Below, one piece after another: positions 53,970-63,453 of a DNA stretch of 64,000 nucleotides (position 1 is the first letter of the stretch; every line of letters begins with the position of its first letter). The position numbers were made by a program, and so were the translations under genes. The stretch spans positions 2,712,001 to 2,776,000 of the forward strand of contig NZ_CP034179.1 of assembly GCF_003860345.1 (NCBI RefSeq), written 5' to 3'. The notes beneath the pieces were generated by a model. It worked only from the letters and a program-made list of their open reading frames with translations, did not search any database and had not been told where the DNA came from. Source of the stretch: Caenibius tardaugens NBRC 16725 (GTDB lineage: Bacteria; Pseudomonadota; Alphaproteobacteria; Sphingomonadales; Sphingomonadaceae).

Positions 53970-54983
53970 TTACTTTGGTTTCATCACCCCGCTGGCGAAG
54001 GTGTCCGAAATCGAACAGGCCGCCGGGCCGAGAATGACGACGAACAGCGTCGGCAGAATGAACAGGATGAGCGGCACGGTCATGATCGCGGGCAGACGCG
54101 CGGCTTTTTCTTCCGCGCGCATCATGCGTTCGTTGCGGAATTCGGCGGAGAGCACGCGCAGGGCGGATGCCAGCGGCGTGCCGTATCGTTCCGTCTGGAT
54201 CATCGTGGTGACGACCCCGCGCACCGCATCCAGATCGACGCGGTAGGCCAGGTTGTTGAAGGCCTGTTTGCGTTCGGTCAGAAATGCCAGCTCGATCGCG
54301 GTCAGGGTGAATTCGTCACCCAGTTCCGGATAGGCGCGCCCCAGTTCCCGGGCAACGCGGTTAAAGGCTGCGTCCACCGTGAGACCGGCTTCCGCACAGA
54401 TGACCAGCAGGTCGAGCGCATCGGGCAAGCCCTTGCGAATGGCGTCAGAGCGCTTGCTGATGAGATTCTTGATATAGATATCCGGGGCCTTGTAGGCGCC
54501 CACGGTCATCGCAGCAAAGCCGAAGAAACGTTTCAACGGGCCCCATTCGGGGAACGTGTCGGAAAAGTAGAACAGGATAACCGCGAGGATACCAAAGACA
54601 ATCGGCAGGATCAGTCGTCCGAACACGACCGCGACGGCGATTTCCTTGTTACGAATGCCAGCTTGCGCCAGCTTCTGCTGAATTTTTTTGAGTTCGGTAT
54701 CTTGTAAGACTTTCATGCCTTCCAGGGCCGACCGCATCTTGTCGGTGGTTTCGTTCTTTCGAACGATACTGACACGTTTCTTCGCCGCGCTGGTTATGAT
54801 CCCGGCCTTGAGCTGTTCGCGACGGGCGTTGAGGGTTTTGACCCGCTTGGCCATCGGATCGCGCACTGTCACGGCGGCGTAGATCGCGAACATGACAGCC
54901 AGAGCTGCGATGCCAGCCAGAATGGTACCGACGAGAAAGACGTCGAAACCGAGGAGAGTGGGGCCCGGAGGAGTGTTGATCAT
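53970..54983 (-). CDS. tadC: Tad pilus inner-membrane platform protein TadC
   Basis: A 337-residue type II/IV secretion F-domain protein with membrane helices near the N-terminus, in the middle (about 115-160) and at the C-terminus (about 300-325). The F domain has the motif KGLPDALDLLVICAEAGLTVDAAFNRVARELG. With TadB it forms the base of the Flp pilus machine, moved by TadA. ATG 54983 is chosen because the first helix starts there. It is the last gene of the locus, 22 bases after tadB. Confidence 0.92.
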   Translation of the reverse strand: MINTPPGPTLLGFDVFLVGTILAGIAALAVMFAIYAAVTVRDPMAKRVKTLNARREQLKAGIITSAAKKRVSIVRKNETTDKMRSALEGMKVLQDTELKKIQQKLAQAGIRNKEIAVAVVFGRLILPIVFGILAVILFYFSDTFPEWGPLKRFFGFAAMTVGAYKAPDIYIKNLISKRSDAIRKGLPDALDLLVICAEAGLTVDAAFNRVARELGRAYPELGDEFTLTAIELAFLTERKQAFNNLAYRVDLDAVRGVVTTMIQTERYGTPLASALRVLSAEFRNERMMRAEEKAARLPAIMTVPLILFILPTLFVVILGPAACSISDTFASGVMKPK

Positions 54984-55005
54984 GATCGTTGTCGCCTGTC
55001 CTCGC

Positions 55006-55977
55006 TCAGATTTCGAAGCTGACCATCTTGGCCATGATGAAGCCGCCAATGCACATCCAGATGAAGCCGCCGATACCCGCAACTATCAGACGCTCGTCGA
55101 TGAAAAACCGGCCGATGTATTCCGGGTTCACAAACCAGACCATGCCGAACACGAAGAATGGCAGAGACCCGACGATGTAGGCTGAGGCTTTGGATTCGGA
55201 CGACATCGCCCTGATCTTCAGTTTCATCTGCGCGCGCTTGCGCAGCACATCGGCCAGATTGGAGAGCGTTTCAGCCAGATTGCCGCCCGTTTCGCGCTGA
55301 ATGGCAAGCGTAATGCAAAAAAAGCTGAATTCTGCGGTATCGAGCCTGTCCGATGTTTCCTGCAGTGCTTCTTCCATGGTCCGCCCGACCTTGATGCGGT
55401 CGACGACGGCTTTGAATTCCTCACCCACCGGGCCGGGAACTTCCTGCGCTACCACGCCAAGCGTTTCGGTTACCGGTAAGCCCGAACGCAAGCCACGAAC
55501 CAGCAGTTCGATCGCATCCGGGAATTTGGTGGTGAAGGCATTGGTGCGTTTCTTGACCTGACTATTGACCACCATGTGCGGCAAACCGCCGCCAATGACG
55601 AAGCCAAAACCCAAGGCAAGCAAGAGAGCACCCGATTTCAGGTATATCAGCAATGCGATAGCGAGACCGAGCCCGATAGAGGCGTAGATGTAATGCGCCA
55701 CAGTCCAGGGTTTTCCGGTACGATGGAGACGCAGGGTAAGGGCCTCGATCCGCGATTTCGAACCGGCGACCTGATGCATCTTCGGCTTGCGTGCGGCGAC
55801 AGCCTTGCGCAACTGCGCTTCGACCCGGTCCGACGTGCTCTCGGCATAACGTTCGCGTACGGTCTGAAGCCGGCGCGCGCTTGCCTTGGCGACCGAAGGG
55901 CCAGAAAACGCCGCGAACGCCAGCAGCAGCGTCAGCATCAGCCCTACGGCGATCAGCAACATTTGAGGTATGCTCAT
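55006..55977 (-). CDS. tadB: Tad pilus inner-membrane platform protein TadB
   Basis: A 323-residue F-domain protein like TadC, with helices at about 3-25, 95-135 and 265-320. The domain has KFPDAIELLVRGLRSGLPVTETLGVVAQE. The gene order cpaE-tadB-tadC is standard except that cpaF/tadA, which normally lies directly before tadB, is missing; only 78 bases separate tadB from cpaE. Confidence 0.93.
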   Translation of the reverse strand: MSIPQMLLIAVGLMLTLLLAFAAFSGPSVAKASARRLQTVRERYAESTSDRVEAQLRKAVAARKPKMHQVAGSKSRIEALTLRLHRTGKPWTVAHYIYASIGLGLAIALLIYLKSGALLLALGFGFVIGGGLPHMVVNSQVKKRTNAFTTKFPDAIELLVRGLRSGLPVTETLGVVAQEVPGPVGEEFKAVVDRIKVGRTMEEALQETSDRLDTAEFSFFCITLAIQRETGGNLAETLSNLADVLRKRAQMKLKIRAMSSESKASAYIVGSLPFFVFGMVWFVNPEYIGRFFIDERLIVAGIGGFIWMCIGGFIMAKMVSFEI

Positions 55978-56055
55978 GGTCCGCCTCTGACTATTCCGGC
56001 GATGGCTGTCGGTTCGCGGGGGGCTGTTACCTCAGCCATTCCCCGCGGAATCCGA

Positions 56056-57336
56056 TCAGGCGTTCGCTTTTTCCTTCTTGGCAATCAGCCCCTTGAGGTC
56101 GATCTTGCCGAGCAGCGAGCTTTTGCTTTTCGAAGCTGTGCTTTCGCCGCTTTCATCGGGTTCGATGTCGCTGTGGATGATTGCCTGCGCGACATTGCGC
56201 ACTATCGCACTTGCCTTGCTCGAAGGATTGGCCGCGATAAATGTCTGGCCGAGCTTGGCCGCATTGGCAGCGGCTTTCAGATCGAACGGGACGAGAAAAT
56301 CAATCCTGCGCTCGATCGAGGCTTCGAAATCGGCCTTGGTGATTTCGGCCGTACCGGGCTGCACCTTGTTGGCGACCACCATCAGGTGCGTGTGCGGTGC
56401 GTTCGATTTCAGCCAGGCAAGAATGCGGATCGTGTCGCGCGCGGAGGCCAGCGTCAGTTCGGCCGTTATCACCACGATATTCACGTTCCCCAGAAGATGG
56501 GGGAAATTGATCAGCATGTTTCGCGGCATGTCGATCACCGTCATATCAAAAGCCTGACGGAATTCTTCCTCGAGCTGGATGAAGGCTGCGCCGTCGGTCA
56601 TCAGCGGTGCGCTGATGGGCGCTTCGGCTGAAAGGATCGCCAGATTGTCGTTCGCGCGGATCATCGCGCGCTCGATAAACAGCCCGTCGATGCGGCTGGG
56701 GTTGTCGATGGCGTCGGTCAATCCGCGTCCCGGTTCGAGATCCAGCGTCAGGGCGCCCGTTCCGAAATGGACATCCAGATCGAGCAGGGCGGTCGGCAGT
56801 TTGTGATCCATGCTGAACAGCCACGACAGCGAAGTCGCCAGCGTGGATGCGCCGACACCGCCACGTGCGCCCACAATTGCAGTGGAGATGTGCCGCTTGG
56901 CTGCGGTGCCATCCCCGCCTTTGGGCGCGGCAAACACCATCTGGGCATGCGTAAGCGAATCCCGCAGCTGCGATGCGCTCAACGGCTTCAGCAGGTAATC
57001 GTGAATACCGCTGGCCAGCAGGTCGCGATAAAGCCGGACATCGTTGACCTGGCCGATGGCGATCACCACGGTGCCCGGTTCGCAGACTTCGGCCAGTCCG
57101 TTGATATCGTTCAGCGGATCACCGCATTCCGAAAGGTCGACCAGCAGGATGGCCGGGCTGGCGCTGACCGAAAGCGATTGCACGGCATTGCGCAATCCGC
57201 CTCTGTTGCACTTTTCCGGTTGCCAGCCCATTTCGATGATGACCGGGCGCAACTGGTCCAGTGTGGCATCGTCGCACACGAACGCGGAGAAGGGATCGCG
57301 ATTTCCGGCCATGCCGGGTTTCCAAGGAGCGTTCAT
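56056..57336 (-). CDS. cpaE: Pilus assembly protein CpaE/TadZ
   Basis: A 426-residue protein. An N-terminal receiver-like domain (about 14-130, ILLVDLSECGDPL, YLLKPLSASQL) precedes a ParA/MinD-like ATPase domain (about 148-400). The P-loop is the deviant GARGGVGAST, the Lys-poor form usual in CpaE. CpaE/TadZ localises the Tad machine to the cell pole. A basic tail ends the protein. It starts three bases after the cpaD stop. Confidence 0.93.
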   Translation of the reverse strand: MNAPWKPGMAGNRDPFSAFVCDDATLDQLRPVIIEMGWQPEKCNRGGLRNAVQSLSVSASPAILLVDLSECGDPLNDINGLAEVCEPGTVVIAIGQVNDVRLYRDLLASGIHDYLLKPLSASQLRDSLTHAQMVFAAPKGGDGTAAKRHISTAIVGARGGVGASTLATSLSWLFSMDHKLPTALLDLDVHFGTGALTLDLEPGRGLTDAIDNPSRIDGLFIERAMIRANDNLAILSAEAPISAPLMTDGAAFIQLEEEFRQAFDMTVIDMPRNMLINFPHLLGNVNIVVITAELTLASARDTIRILAWLKSNAPHTHLMVVANKVQPGTAEITKADFEASIERRIDFLVPFDLKAAANAAKLGQTFIAANPSSKASAIVRNVAQAIIHSDIEPDESGESTASKSKSSLLGKIDLKGLIAKKEKANA

Positions 57337-57339
57337 GGC

Positions 57340-57993
57340 TTAATTCCCTGCGTCTGACGTTGTATTGGCTTTGAGTTCCTTGGTCCCGGTGACGGGCTTC
57401 GCGCGGTAGCTGTCGATCGCCTTGGTTGACGACATCACGACGGTTTCACCCTTGCTGGAGGAACCGCGCACCAGATCTTCGGGATTGGCGACCATGGCGG
57501 CCAGATTGCTGTTTACCGCGCAGCCAAAATTGGAATTGGTCTCGTTGCCCAGCGTGGCGGCGAAATTGTCAGACCAGTCGGGGCAGCCGGGAACGCTGGC
57601 CGTAGACCGGGTGAGCACGACACGCACATTGCCAGCCGACACATAGCCGGGTGTCACAGGCGCGCCATCGGCCAGCAGAATACCGTACTTTGCAGCGATT
57701 TCGCCAATTGCCTCACGCGTGGCATAGCTGCCCAGCGGATCGTCCAGCGCAACGCGATCGCCATAGCGCAGGTCCATCGTCTCGAACCAGTCCGCCAGTC
57801 GGCGCTGTTCGGGAACCGAAAGTCCGCCGCCGCCGGTTGCGAGGTCCAGCGTATAGTTGGTACGCTTCACGACCGGCTGGTGAAGGCTTTCAAGCCCACG
57901 CCGTTCAGCACTCGAACTGGAACAGCCTGCCGCGGTCATCCCTATTGCGAGGAGAATGGCGGCGGCCAGTGGTTTGGTCATGCGATCGAACAT
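57340..57993 (-). CDS. cpaD: Pilus biogenesis lipoprotein CpaD
   Basis: A 217-residue lipoprotein with lipobox TAAGC at residues 20-24 and the CpaD-family elements YTLDL near 47, a Cys-containing VPGCPDWSDN near 142 and FGCAVNSNLAAMVANPEDLV near 164. It probably helps the secretin assemble in the outer membrane. It starts 13 bases after the secretin stop. Confidence 0.93.
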   Translation of the reverse strand: MFDRMTKPLAAAILLAIGMTAAGCSSSSAERRGLESLHQPVVKRTNYTLDLATGGGGLSVPEQRRLADWFETMDLRYGDRVALDDPLGSYATREAIGEIAAKYGILLADGAPVTPGYVSAGNVRVVLTRSTASVPGCPDWSDNFAATLGNETNSNFGCAVNSNLAAMVANPEDLVRGSSSKGETVVMSSTKAIDSYRAKPVTGTKELKANTTSDAGN

Positions 57994-58006
57994 CGGATTC
58001 CCTTTC

Positions 58007-59578
58007 TCAGTTCAGGCTGAAACCGGGCGTGGCAGCGGTTTTCGCTTTACGGCTCGGTTTGCGCGATTTGCCGCGCGATTTTTCACTGCCGGCAAGATCC
58101 GGCTTCGACGGTGCAAGCAAGGCATCGTCGGCGTATCCGATCGTGGGATCGGTTGGCGTTTCCGGGTCTGTCGTGGGCAGCGGACGCGTGCCGCCGGTCA
58201 CACCGCGGCTTTCCATGTTGCCCATGAACTGTTCAAATGCCGTCGGGGCGCGGAAGCCATCGGTCGGCAGTTTGATGTCCCTGTCGTTGACCGGATTGAC
58301 CAGATAGGGGGTGACCACAATCACCAGCTCGGTTTGGCCCTTGCGGAATTCCGTGGAACGGAACAGCGCGCCCAGAATAGGGAGGTCGCCGACGCCCGGC
58401 GCCTTCTGGATCGCGTTCTGCGCATTGTTGTTCAGCAGTCCGGCAATCATGAAGCTCTGGCCAGAGCCAAGTTCAACGGTCGTTTCCGCGCGGCGCACGG
58501 TCAGAGCGGGAACCTGGGTGCCGTTGAAAATCACCGCGCCCTGCGATGAGAGTTCGGACACTTCAGGCCGGACGCGAATGGAAATACGGCCATTGGCGAG
58601 AACCGTGGGGGTATAGGCCAGGCTGATCCCGTACTTCTTGTACTCGATGCTGGTTGTTCCCAGCCCTTGCGCCAGAGGAATGGGGAACTCGCCACCAGCC
58701 AGAAAATCCGCTGTCTCGCCCGAAAGCGCGGTGAGATTGGGCTGTGCCAACGTGGTCACCAGTCCGTTGGTTTCCGCGAGATCGAGCGCGCTGACCAGAT
58801 CGAGCCCGAGGAATTTGCCGAGTCCGGAAATCGTGGTGCCGCCAGCGATATTGGTGATGACGGATGTTCCGTCGCCGCCTTCTGTCACACCGGTGCCGAC
58901 AGGTCCCCTTGGGGTGTATTGCGGGAGCCAGCCTTGCCGACCCTGTCCGATACCGAACTGGAAGCCACTGGAGGAATCCGCGCTGGCCAGATTGACGCCA
59001 AGATTGCGCACCAGCGAACGGCTGACTTCGGCAAAGCGGACCCGCAGGTTGACCTGCAGGGGCGTTGCCATTTTCAGGCGGCTGATCACGTTGGCGCCTT
59101 CGCCCATATAGGCTTTGACCAGCCGTTCGGCCTCGGCGGCGTCTTCCGGCGCGGCAACCGTACCGGTCAGAAGCACCGTGTTATTGCTCATCGTCGCGAC
59201 GCCGATCTTGGCCTCGGGCATGGCGAGCGACAGCATCTGGTCGATGCTGTCGATGTTCGAACCCACGCGGACGTTGGCAGACCAGATCACCGCACCGGAG
59301 GCGTTGCTGGCATAGACCGTCGTTTCGCCGCCGGCTTTGCCGAAGACATAGAGCTGACGTTGCGATTTGACCTGCACATCGGCAATCGTATCGTTGGCGA
59401 CGAAGATGTCGGCCATCGTGCCGGGTACTGTCACCAGCCGCCCACGGCCGATGGACAGTTCGACCATCTCGTTAGGCCGGTTGACCGACTGGGCCTGCGC
59501 TGCGCCCATGGGCAGCACCGTGATCGGCGTAATGGTGCAGGCGGCGCCGATGATGGCGAGAGTAAGCCGGCGTTTCAT
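58007..59578 (-). CDS. cpaC: Tad pilus secretin CpaC/RcpA
   Basis: A 523-residue outer-membrane secretin. A signal peptide (to GAAQAQS) is followed by an N-terminal N0-like domain with IGRGRLVTVPG, a BON-like segment, and the secretin domain (about 245-440) with SGETADFLAGGEFPIP and LPILGALFRSTEFRKGQTELVIVVTP. It forms the ring through which the pilus leaves. ATG 59578 with GGGGC upstream begins the signal peptide. The C-terminal 80 residues are variable and basic. Confidence 0.94.
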   Translation of the reverse strand: MKRRLTLAIIGAACTITPITVLPMGAAQAQSVNRPNEMVELSIGRGRLVTVPGTMADIFVANDTIADVQVKSQRQLYVFGKAGGETTVYASNASGAVIWSANVRVGSNIDSIDQMLSLAMPEAKIGVATMSNNTVLLTGTVAAPEDAAEAERLVKAYMGEGANVISRLKMATPLQVNLRVRFAEVSRSLVRNLGVNLASADSSSGFQFGIGQGRQGWLPQYTPRGPVGTGVTEGGDGTSVITNIAGGTTISGLGKFLGLDLVSALDLAETNGLVTTLAQPNLTALSGETADFLAGGEFPIPLAQGLGTTSIEYKKYGISLAYTPTVLANGRISIRVRPEVSELSSQGAVIFNGTQVPALTVRRAETTVELGSGQSFMIAGLLNNNAQNAIQKAPGVGDLPILGALFRSTEFRKGQTELVIVVTPYLVNPVNDRDIKLPTDGFRAPTAFEQFMGNMESRGVTGGTRPLPTTDPETPTDPTIGYADDALLAPSKPDLAGSEKSRGKSRKPSRKAKTAATPGFSLN

Positions 59579-59639
59579 ATGGTTGCCCCTTGTTTGCGCG
59601 CTGCGCGGGAACTGGTTTGCTGTGCGGTCCAGGGTCACG

Positions 59640-60647
59640 TCACTTCTTCCCGACCGGAACGGCTTCGGTATTCTTGCCGCGCGTCACCCGGACCATCGGG
59701 CCCATCGGGACCATGGCGGCAGGTGCCCCACCCATGGCGGGGGCAGACGCCCCTGCCGCAGGGTTGGCTGCAGGCATCGAGCGGCGCTGGAAACGTGATA
59801 CATCGGCGCCTGTGACGAAGCTGGTCGAACGATCCTGAGGCCGGCTCATGGCCGTGCGGATGATTTTTTCTTCCTCGTCCTTCGAGGCACCTGCGGGCAC
59901 GTCGACATTGCCCGATGCGATGGCACGTTCGAGTTCGCCTTCGTTATCCGCGAGCGAGCGCAGCGACAGGCTGATCGTGCCAATGGTCTGGGCGACCGCG
60001 ATCTTTTCCGCGATCTTTGGCGTGACCTCGAGCGTGACCGTGCGGAATGCGCGGACGACAGTCTTGCCGTCGACGATTTCGCTTTCGGTGGACTGGTCGG
60101 TCGCGAGAACGCGGATGTTGCTGAGGAAGGTTTCCGATGCGCGCAGGGGCGTATCTTCCTGCCCCTTGACCGACTGGGTCAGGACAAGGTCAACCCGGTC
60201 GCCGGGGAAAACAAAGCCGGCAACCCCGGTCTTGGCCGAAACCGGAACGGTAACCGCGCGCATGCCGGGCCCGAGAGCTGCGGCAAGAAAACCACGATCA
60301 CCGGGGCTGACAAGCGCACCCTGCGTAACCGGTTCACCAGCCATGACGGGGTGGCGCACGACGGTGCCAAGGAGCTTTTCCATGTCGGTTTCGCCATCGA
60401 TATAATAGGCGTTGTCGACCATTTCCTTGGGCCAGGCCTGGAAACTGATGGAATCTGCCGTGATGATCGTGCCGATCGGCAGCGCGCGCTGTGCGACCAG
60501 CACTTTCGGACCTTGCGGTTCCGCCGGTGCGGCTGCTGCTGTTGCCTGCGGTGCGGATGCCCCTGCAAACATGCTGCGGGCGGCAAGTGCTGTGCCGATC
60601 GCAATGACCAGCGCCCCAATCAGCAGTATCAGCTTTTTCTTGTCCAT
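59640..60647 (-). CDS. cpaB: Tad pilus periplasmic protein CpaB/RcpC
   Basis: A 335-residue protein with an N-terminal membrane helix (about 5-26), a SAF domain (about 48-115, VLVAQRALPIGTIITADSI) and the CpaB/RcpC C-terminal region with VTVPVSAKTGVAGFVFPGDRVDLVLT. It bridges the inner-membrane parts and the secretin. A Met/Pro/Ala-rich tail of about 60 residues follows. First of the closely spaced genes down to tadC. Confidence 0.94.
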   Translation of the reverse strand: MDKKKLILLIGALVIAIGTALAARSMFAGASAPQATAAAAPAEPQGPKVLVAQRALPIGTIITADSISFQAWPKEMVDNAYYIDGETDMEKLLGTVVRHPVMAGEPVTQGALVSPGDRGFLAAALGPGMRAVTVPVSAKTGVAGFVFPGDRVDLVLTQSVKGQEDTPLRASETFLSNIRVLATDQSTESEIVDGKTVVRAFRTVTLEVTPKIAEKIAVAQTIGTISLSLRSLADNEGELERAIASGNVDVPAGASKDEEEKIIRTAMSRPQDRSTSFVTGADVSRFQRRSMPAANPAAGASAPAMGGAPAAMVPMGPMVRVTRGKNTEAVPVGKK

Positions 60648-60730
60648 GGCTTGTTAGGCCCCCCTGATTATGTCCGGTCCTGTCCGGACATCACGCCCTT
60701 GTGTTAGGACGAAAATGGTTAAAATCCGGT

Positions 60731-61225
60731 TCACCCCAAAAGGCTCGCTTGTGCGGGCAGTTCCCCGAGGTACTCCATGCCCAAGATCCAGATCCCGCCG
60801 ACGGCGATCGCGACACCATAAGGAATGGTGAGTTTGTCCTTCTGGCGACGCATGACGTGCCAGCTGCCCAGGAAGATCGTGAGCACACCGCCGACGAGCG
60901 CCATGACCAGAAGCACTTGCATGAAGGAGGCGGGCGGAAACCATAGCGCGAGCGCCGAGAGCAGCTTCACATCGCCGCCGCCCATCACGCGCAGCGCAAA
61001 CAGCCCTGCCAATATAGCGAAAGTACCGAGGGCGAGACCGATCTGGATGCCCAGACCGGGCCACAGGCTGAGCCCGCTGGCCCACCAGAACAACGGCGCG
61101 CCCAGCACGATTATGGCATTAAGCCAGTTGTCGATCTGACGGCGCCGGATATCTGTAAAGGCCGCGATCAGCAGCAACGCTGCGAGTGCGACAAGAAGAA
61201 AATCGTGGAATAACCCGTTTTGCAT
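60731..61225 (-). CDS. cpaA: Prepilin peptidase TadV/CpaA
   Basis: A 164-residue type IV prepilin peptidase of the short Tad type. The two active-site aspartates lie in AFTDIRRRQIDNW (about residue 25) and GGGDVKLL (about 80), the GxGD motif. It should cleave Flp pilin leaders, but no Flp pilin gene is found on either side. ATG 61225 lies next to the divergent hydrolase gene. It precedes cpaB by 83 bases. Confidence 0.93.
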   Translation of the reverse strand: MQNGLFHDFLLVALAALLLIAAFTDIRRRQIDNWLNAIIVLGAPLFWWASGLSLWPGLGIQIGLALGTFAILAGLFALRVMGGGDVKLLSALALWFPPASFMQVLLVMALVGGVLTIFLGSWHVMRRQKDKLTIPYGVAIAVGGIWILGMEYLGELPAQASLLG

Positions 61226-61297
61226 TTCTAGCCCCCGGTTTGGCCCCGGAGACAGGGATAACGGACATGACTTACCAAATGGTAACCACGAAGGAGG

Positions 61298-62287
61298 TTG
61301 ATTATTCAGGAACTCGAACAGCAAGCGCAGGGGCGGGCCACCACGCGGACGATCCCCGCTGGCGCATGCGAAAGCCTGTGGCATGCCCCCGACGGGTTCG
61401 CGATCCGACGGATCGATTGGACGGGCACGGGCCGTGTGGGCAGGGGATCGATCCTGTTTTTGCCTGGACGGGGCGAGTTCTATGAAAAGTATCTGGAAAC
61501 GCTGGATTACTGGGCCGGTCAAGGCTGGCAGGTGACAGCGCTGGACTGGCGCGGGCAGGCCGGATCAGGCCGGTTGGGCGCCGATCCGGTGACCGGGCAC
61601 GTTTCCGATTTCTCGGTATGGATCGATGATCTTGCCGCGTTCTGGCAGGAATGGAGGGCGGATCGTTGCGGACCATGCATTCTGATCGCGCATTCGATGG
61701 GCGGGCATCTTGCCTTGCGCGCGGTTGCGGAACACCGGGTCGCGCCCGATGCGCTAGTCCTTTCTGCGCCGATGCTGGGCATAAGCGCGAGCCTGATTCC
61801 GGTGCCCGTGTTGCATGGCGTCGCCTGGGCCATGACCCGGCTTGGCGATCCGCGCCGTCCTGCCTGGCGGTGGAGTGAAAAACCCGGGGAATTGCCCGCT
61901 GACCGCGCCGACCTGCTGACTCACGATCCGGATCGTTATGCGGATGAACTGTGGTGGCGTGCCCATCGGCCCGAACTGGTGATGGGACCGGGCAGCTGGG
62001 GTTGGGTGGAACGCGCCTTTGCGTCAACGCGCGCGCTGGCCCGGCCGGGGGTGCTGGAACAGGTGACGATACCGGTCCTGATTCTGGCGACGGCGAAGGA
62101 CCGGCTTGTCGATCCGCGCGCGATAGCGCGCGCCGTGCGGCGCTTGCCCGATTGTGAAGAGTTGCTTTTCGGGCCGGAGGCGCGCCATGAGATTCTGCGT
62201 GAGACGGATTCGGTCAGGGACCGGGCGCTGCGGGCGATCGATGGTTTCCTTGATCGCGTCGCGCCGCAACAGGAACCCGTCGGGTAA
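61298..62287 (+). CDS. Alpha/beta hydrolase (lysophospholipase-like)
   Basis: A 329-residue serine hydrolase of the PldB/monoacylglycerol lipase type. The nucleophile elbow is AHSMGGH, with FLPGRGEF as the oxyanion region, the catalytic Asp near LILATAKDRLVDP and His in GPEARHEI. It likely removes acyl chains from lysophospholipids or monoglycerides. The start is odd: AAGGAGG at 61291-61297 is ideal, but TTG 61298 touches it and no ATG or GTG follows at the right distance. ATT at 61301 or 61304 would have good spacing. Confidence 0.85.
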   Translation: MIIQELEQQAQGRATTRTIPAGACESLWHAPDGFAIRRIDWTGTGRVGRGSILFLPGRGEFYEKYLETLDYWAGQGWQVTALDWRGQAGSGRLGADPVTGHVSDFSVWIDDLAAFWQEWRADRCGPCILIAHSMGGHLALRAVAEHRVAPDALVLSAPMLGISASLIPVPVLHGVAWAMTRLGDPRRPAWRWSEKPGELPADRADLLTHDPDRYADELWWRAHRPELVMGPGSWGWVERAFASTRALARPGVLEQVTIPVLILATAKDRLVDPRAIARAVRRLPDCEELLFGPEARHEILRETDSVRDRALRAIDGFLDRVAPQQEPVG

Positions 62288-62298
62288 GCGAGGCTATC

Positions 62299-63396
62299 AT
62301 TTCAGCGAATTTCGATATTGCTGTGATCGGTGCCGGAATGGCCGGAGCCAGTCTGACGGCTGAGGTGGCGCCGCATGCCCGCGTTCTCCTTCTCGAAATG
62401 GAGGATGCGCCCGGTTACCACGCAACGGGGCGTTCCGCGGCCTTCTGGGTGGAAAGTTATGGCGGGCCGCAAGTCCAGCCGCTGACAGCCGCATCGGGCG
62501 GCTGGCTGAACGAGGCGGGGTTCCTCCATGATCGTGGTGGGCTCAACATCGCACGGGCGGATCAGCGGGGCCTGCTGGATGCGTTCGAGGCGGAGTTTTC
62601 CGCGCTGGGAATCCGGCTGGAACGCTGGGATCGCGCCGCGATGGAACAGGCGGTACCCGGTTTGCGCGCGGAATGGGTCGATGCGATCTATGAACCTGAC
62701 AGCAAGGATATCGACGTTGGGGGCCTGCATGCGCATTTTCTGGCGCGTGCGCGGACTGCGGGTGCCCAGCCGCGCTGTCGCAGCCGGTTGACCGCGCTGG
62801 AACGGGTGGCGTCAGGCTGGAGCCTGACTCTGGTTGACGGCACCCAATATACCGCATCGGTTCTTGTCAACGCCGCCGGGGCCTGGGCCGATGTGGTGGC
62901 CGGGATGGCGGGTGTGCGCCCTCTGGGCATTCAGCCCTACCGGCGCACGATGCTGCAATTGCGGACGGAACCGCAACCGCGCGCGGATATGCCCGTCGTG
63001 CTCGACATCGGGGGCAGTTTCTACTTCAAACCGGAAAGCGGGCGCCTGTGGCTCAGCCCGCATGACGAAACGCCCAGTGCCCCCTGCGACGCGGCGCCCG
63101 AGGAAATCGATCTGGCACAGGCGATCGACCGGCTGGAACAGACTGTGGACTGGCGCATCGCGCAGTTGGAACACAAATGGGCCGGTTTGCGCAGTTTTGC
63201 GCCCGACCGGCTCCCGATCTATGGTTTTGATCCGCGTAACAGGGGCTTTTTCTGGTTCGCCGGGCAAGGGGGATTTGGCATTCAGACCGCCCCTGCGGCA
63301 GCGCGGCTGGCGGGACAGTTGCTTCTGAACCTGTCGTCCGATGATATGACCCGCAGGCTTGATCCGGCGCTCTACAGCCCTGCAAGATTCGGCTAG
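62299..63396 (+). CDS. FAD-dependent amine/amino-acid oxidoreductase (DAO family)
   Basis: A flavoenzyme of the DAO (glycine/D-amino-acid oxidase) family. The dinucleotide-binding motif is FDIAVIGAGMAGAS, followed by LLEMEDAPGYHATGRSAA, a mid-region VLVNAAGAWADVVA and the C-terminal FAGQGGFGIQTAPAAARL. The Rossmann strand FDIAV lies upstream of the first GTG (62323), so starting there would destroy the fold. GAGG at 62290-62293 favours ATT 62299 (or ATC 62296), giving about 365 residues. It follows the hydrolase gene by 11 bases. Substrate not known. Confidence 0.85.
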   Translation: MSANFDIAVIGAGMAGASLTAEVAPHARVLLLEMEDAPGYHATGRSAAFWVESYGGPQVQPLTAASGGWLNEAGFLHDRGGLNIARADQRGLLDAFEAEFSALGIRLERWDRAAMEQAVPGLRAEWVDAIYEPDSKDIDVGGLHAHFLARARTAGAQPRCRSRLTALERVASGWSLTLVDGTQYTASVLVNAAGAWADVVAGMAGVRPLGIQPYRRTMLQLRTEPQPRADMPVVLDIGGSFYFKPESGRLWLSPHDETPSAPCDAAPEEIDLAQAIDRLEQTVDWRIAQLEHKWAGLRSFAPDRLPIYGFDPRNRGFFWFAGQGGFGIQTAPAAARLAGQLLLNLSSDDMTRRLDPALYSPARFG

Positions 63397-63453
63397 CCAA
63401 GTCTTGCAGGCGCGCTAGTCTCCACGCGCTCAGCAACCATGTGGAGAGTCGTT

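Noticed and set aside
55978-56055. Remnant of cpaF/tadA between cpaE and tadB
   Set aside because: Only 78 bases lie here, with no frame resembling an ATPase piece on either strand.
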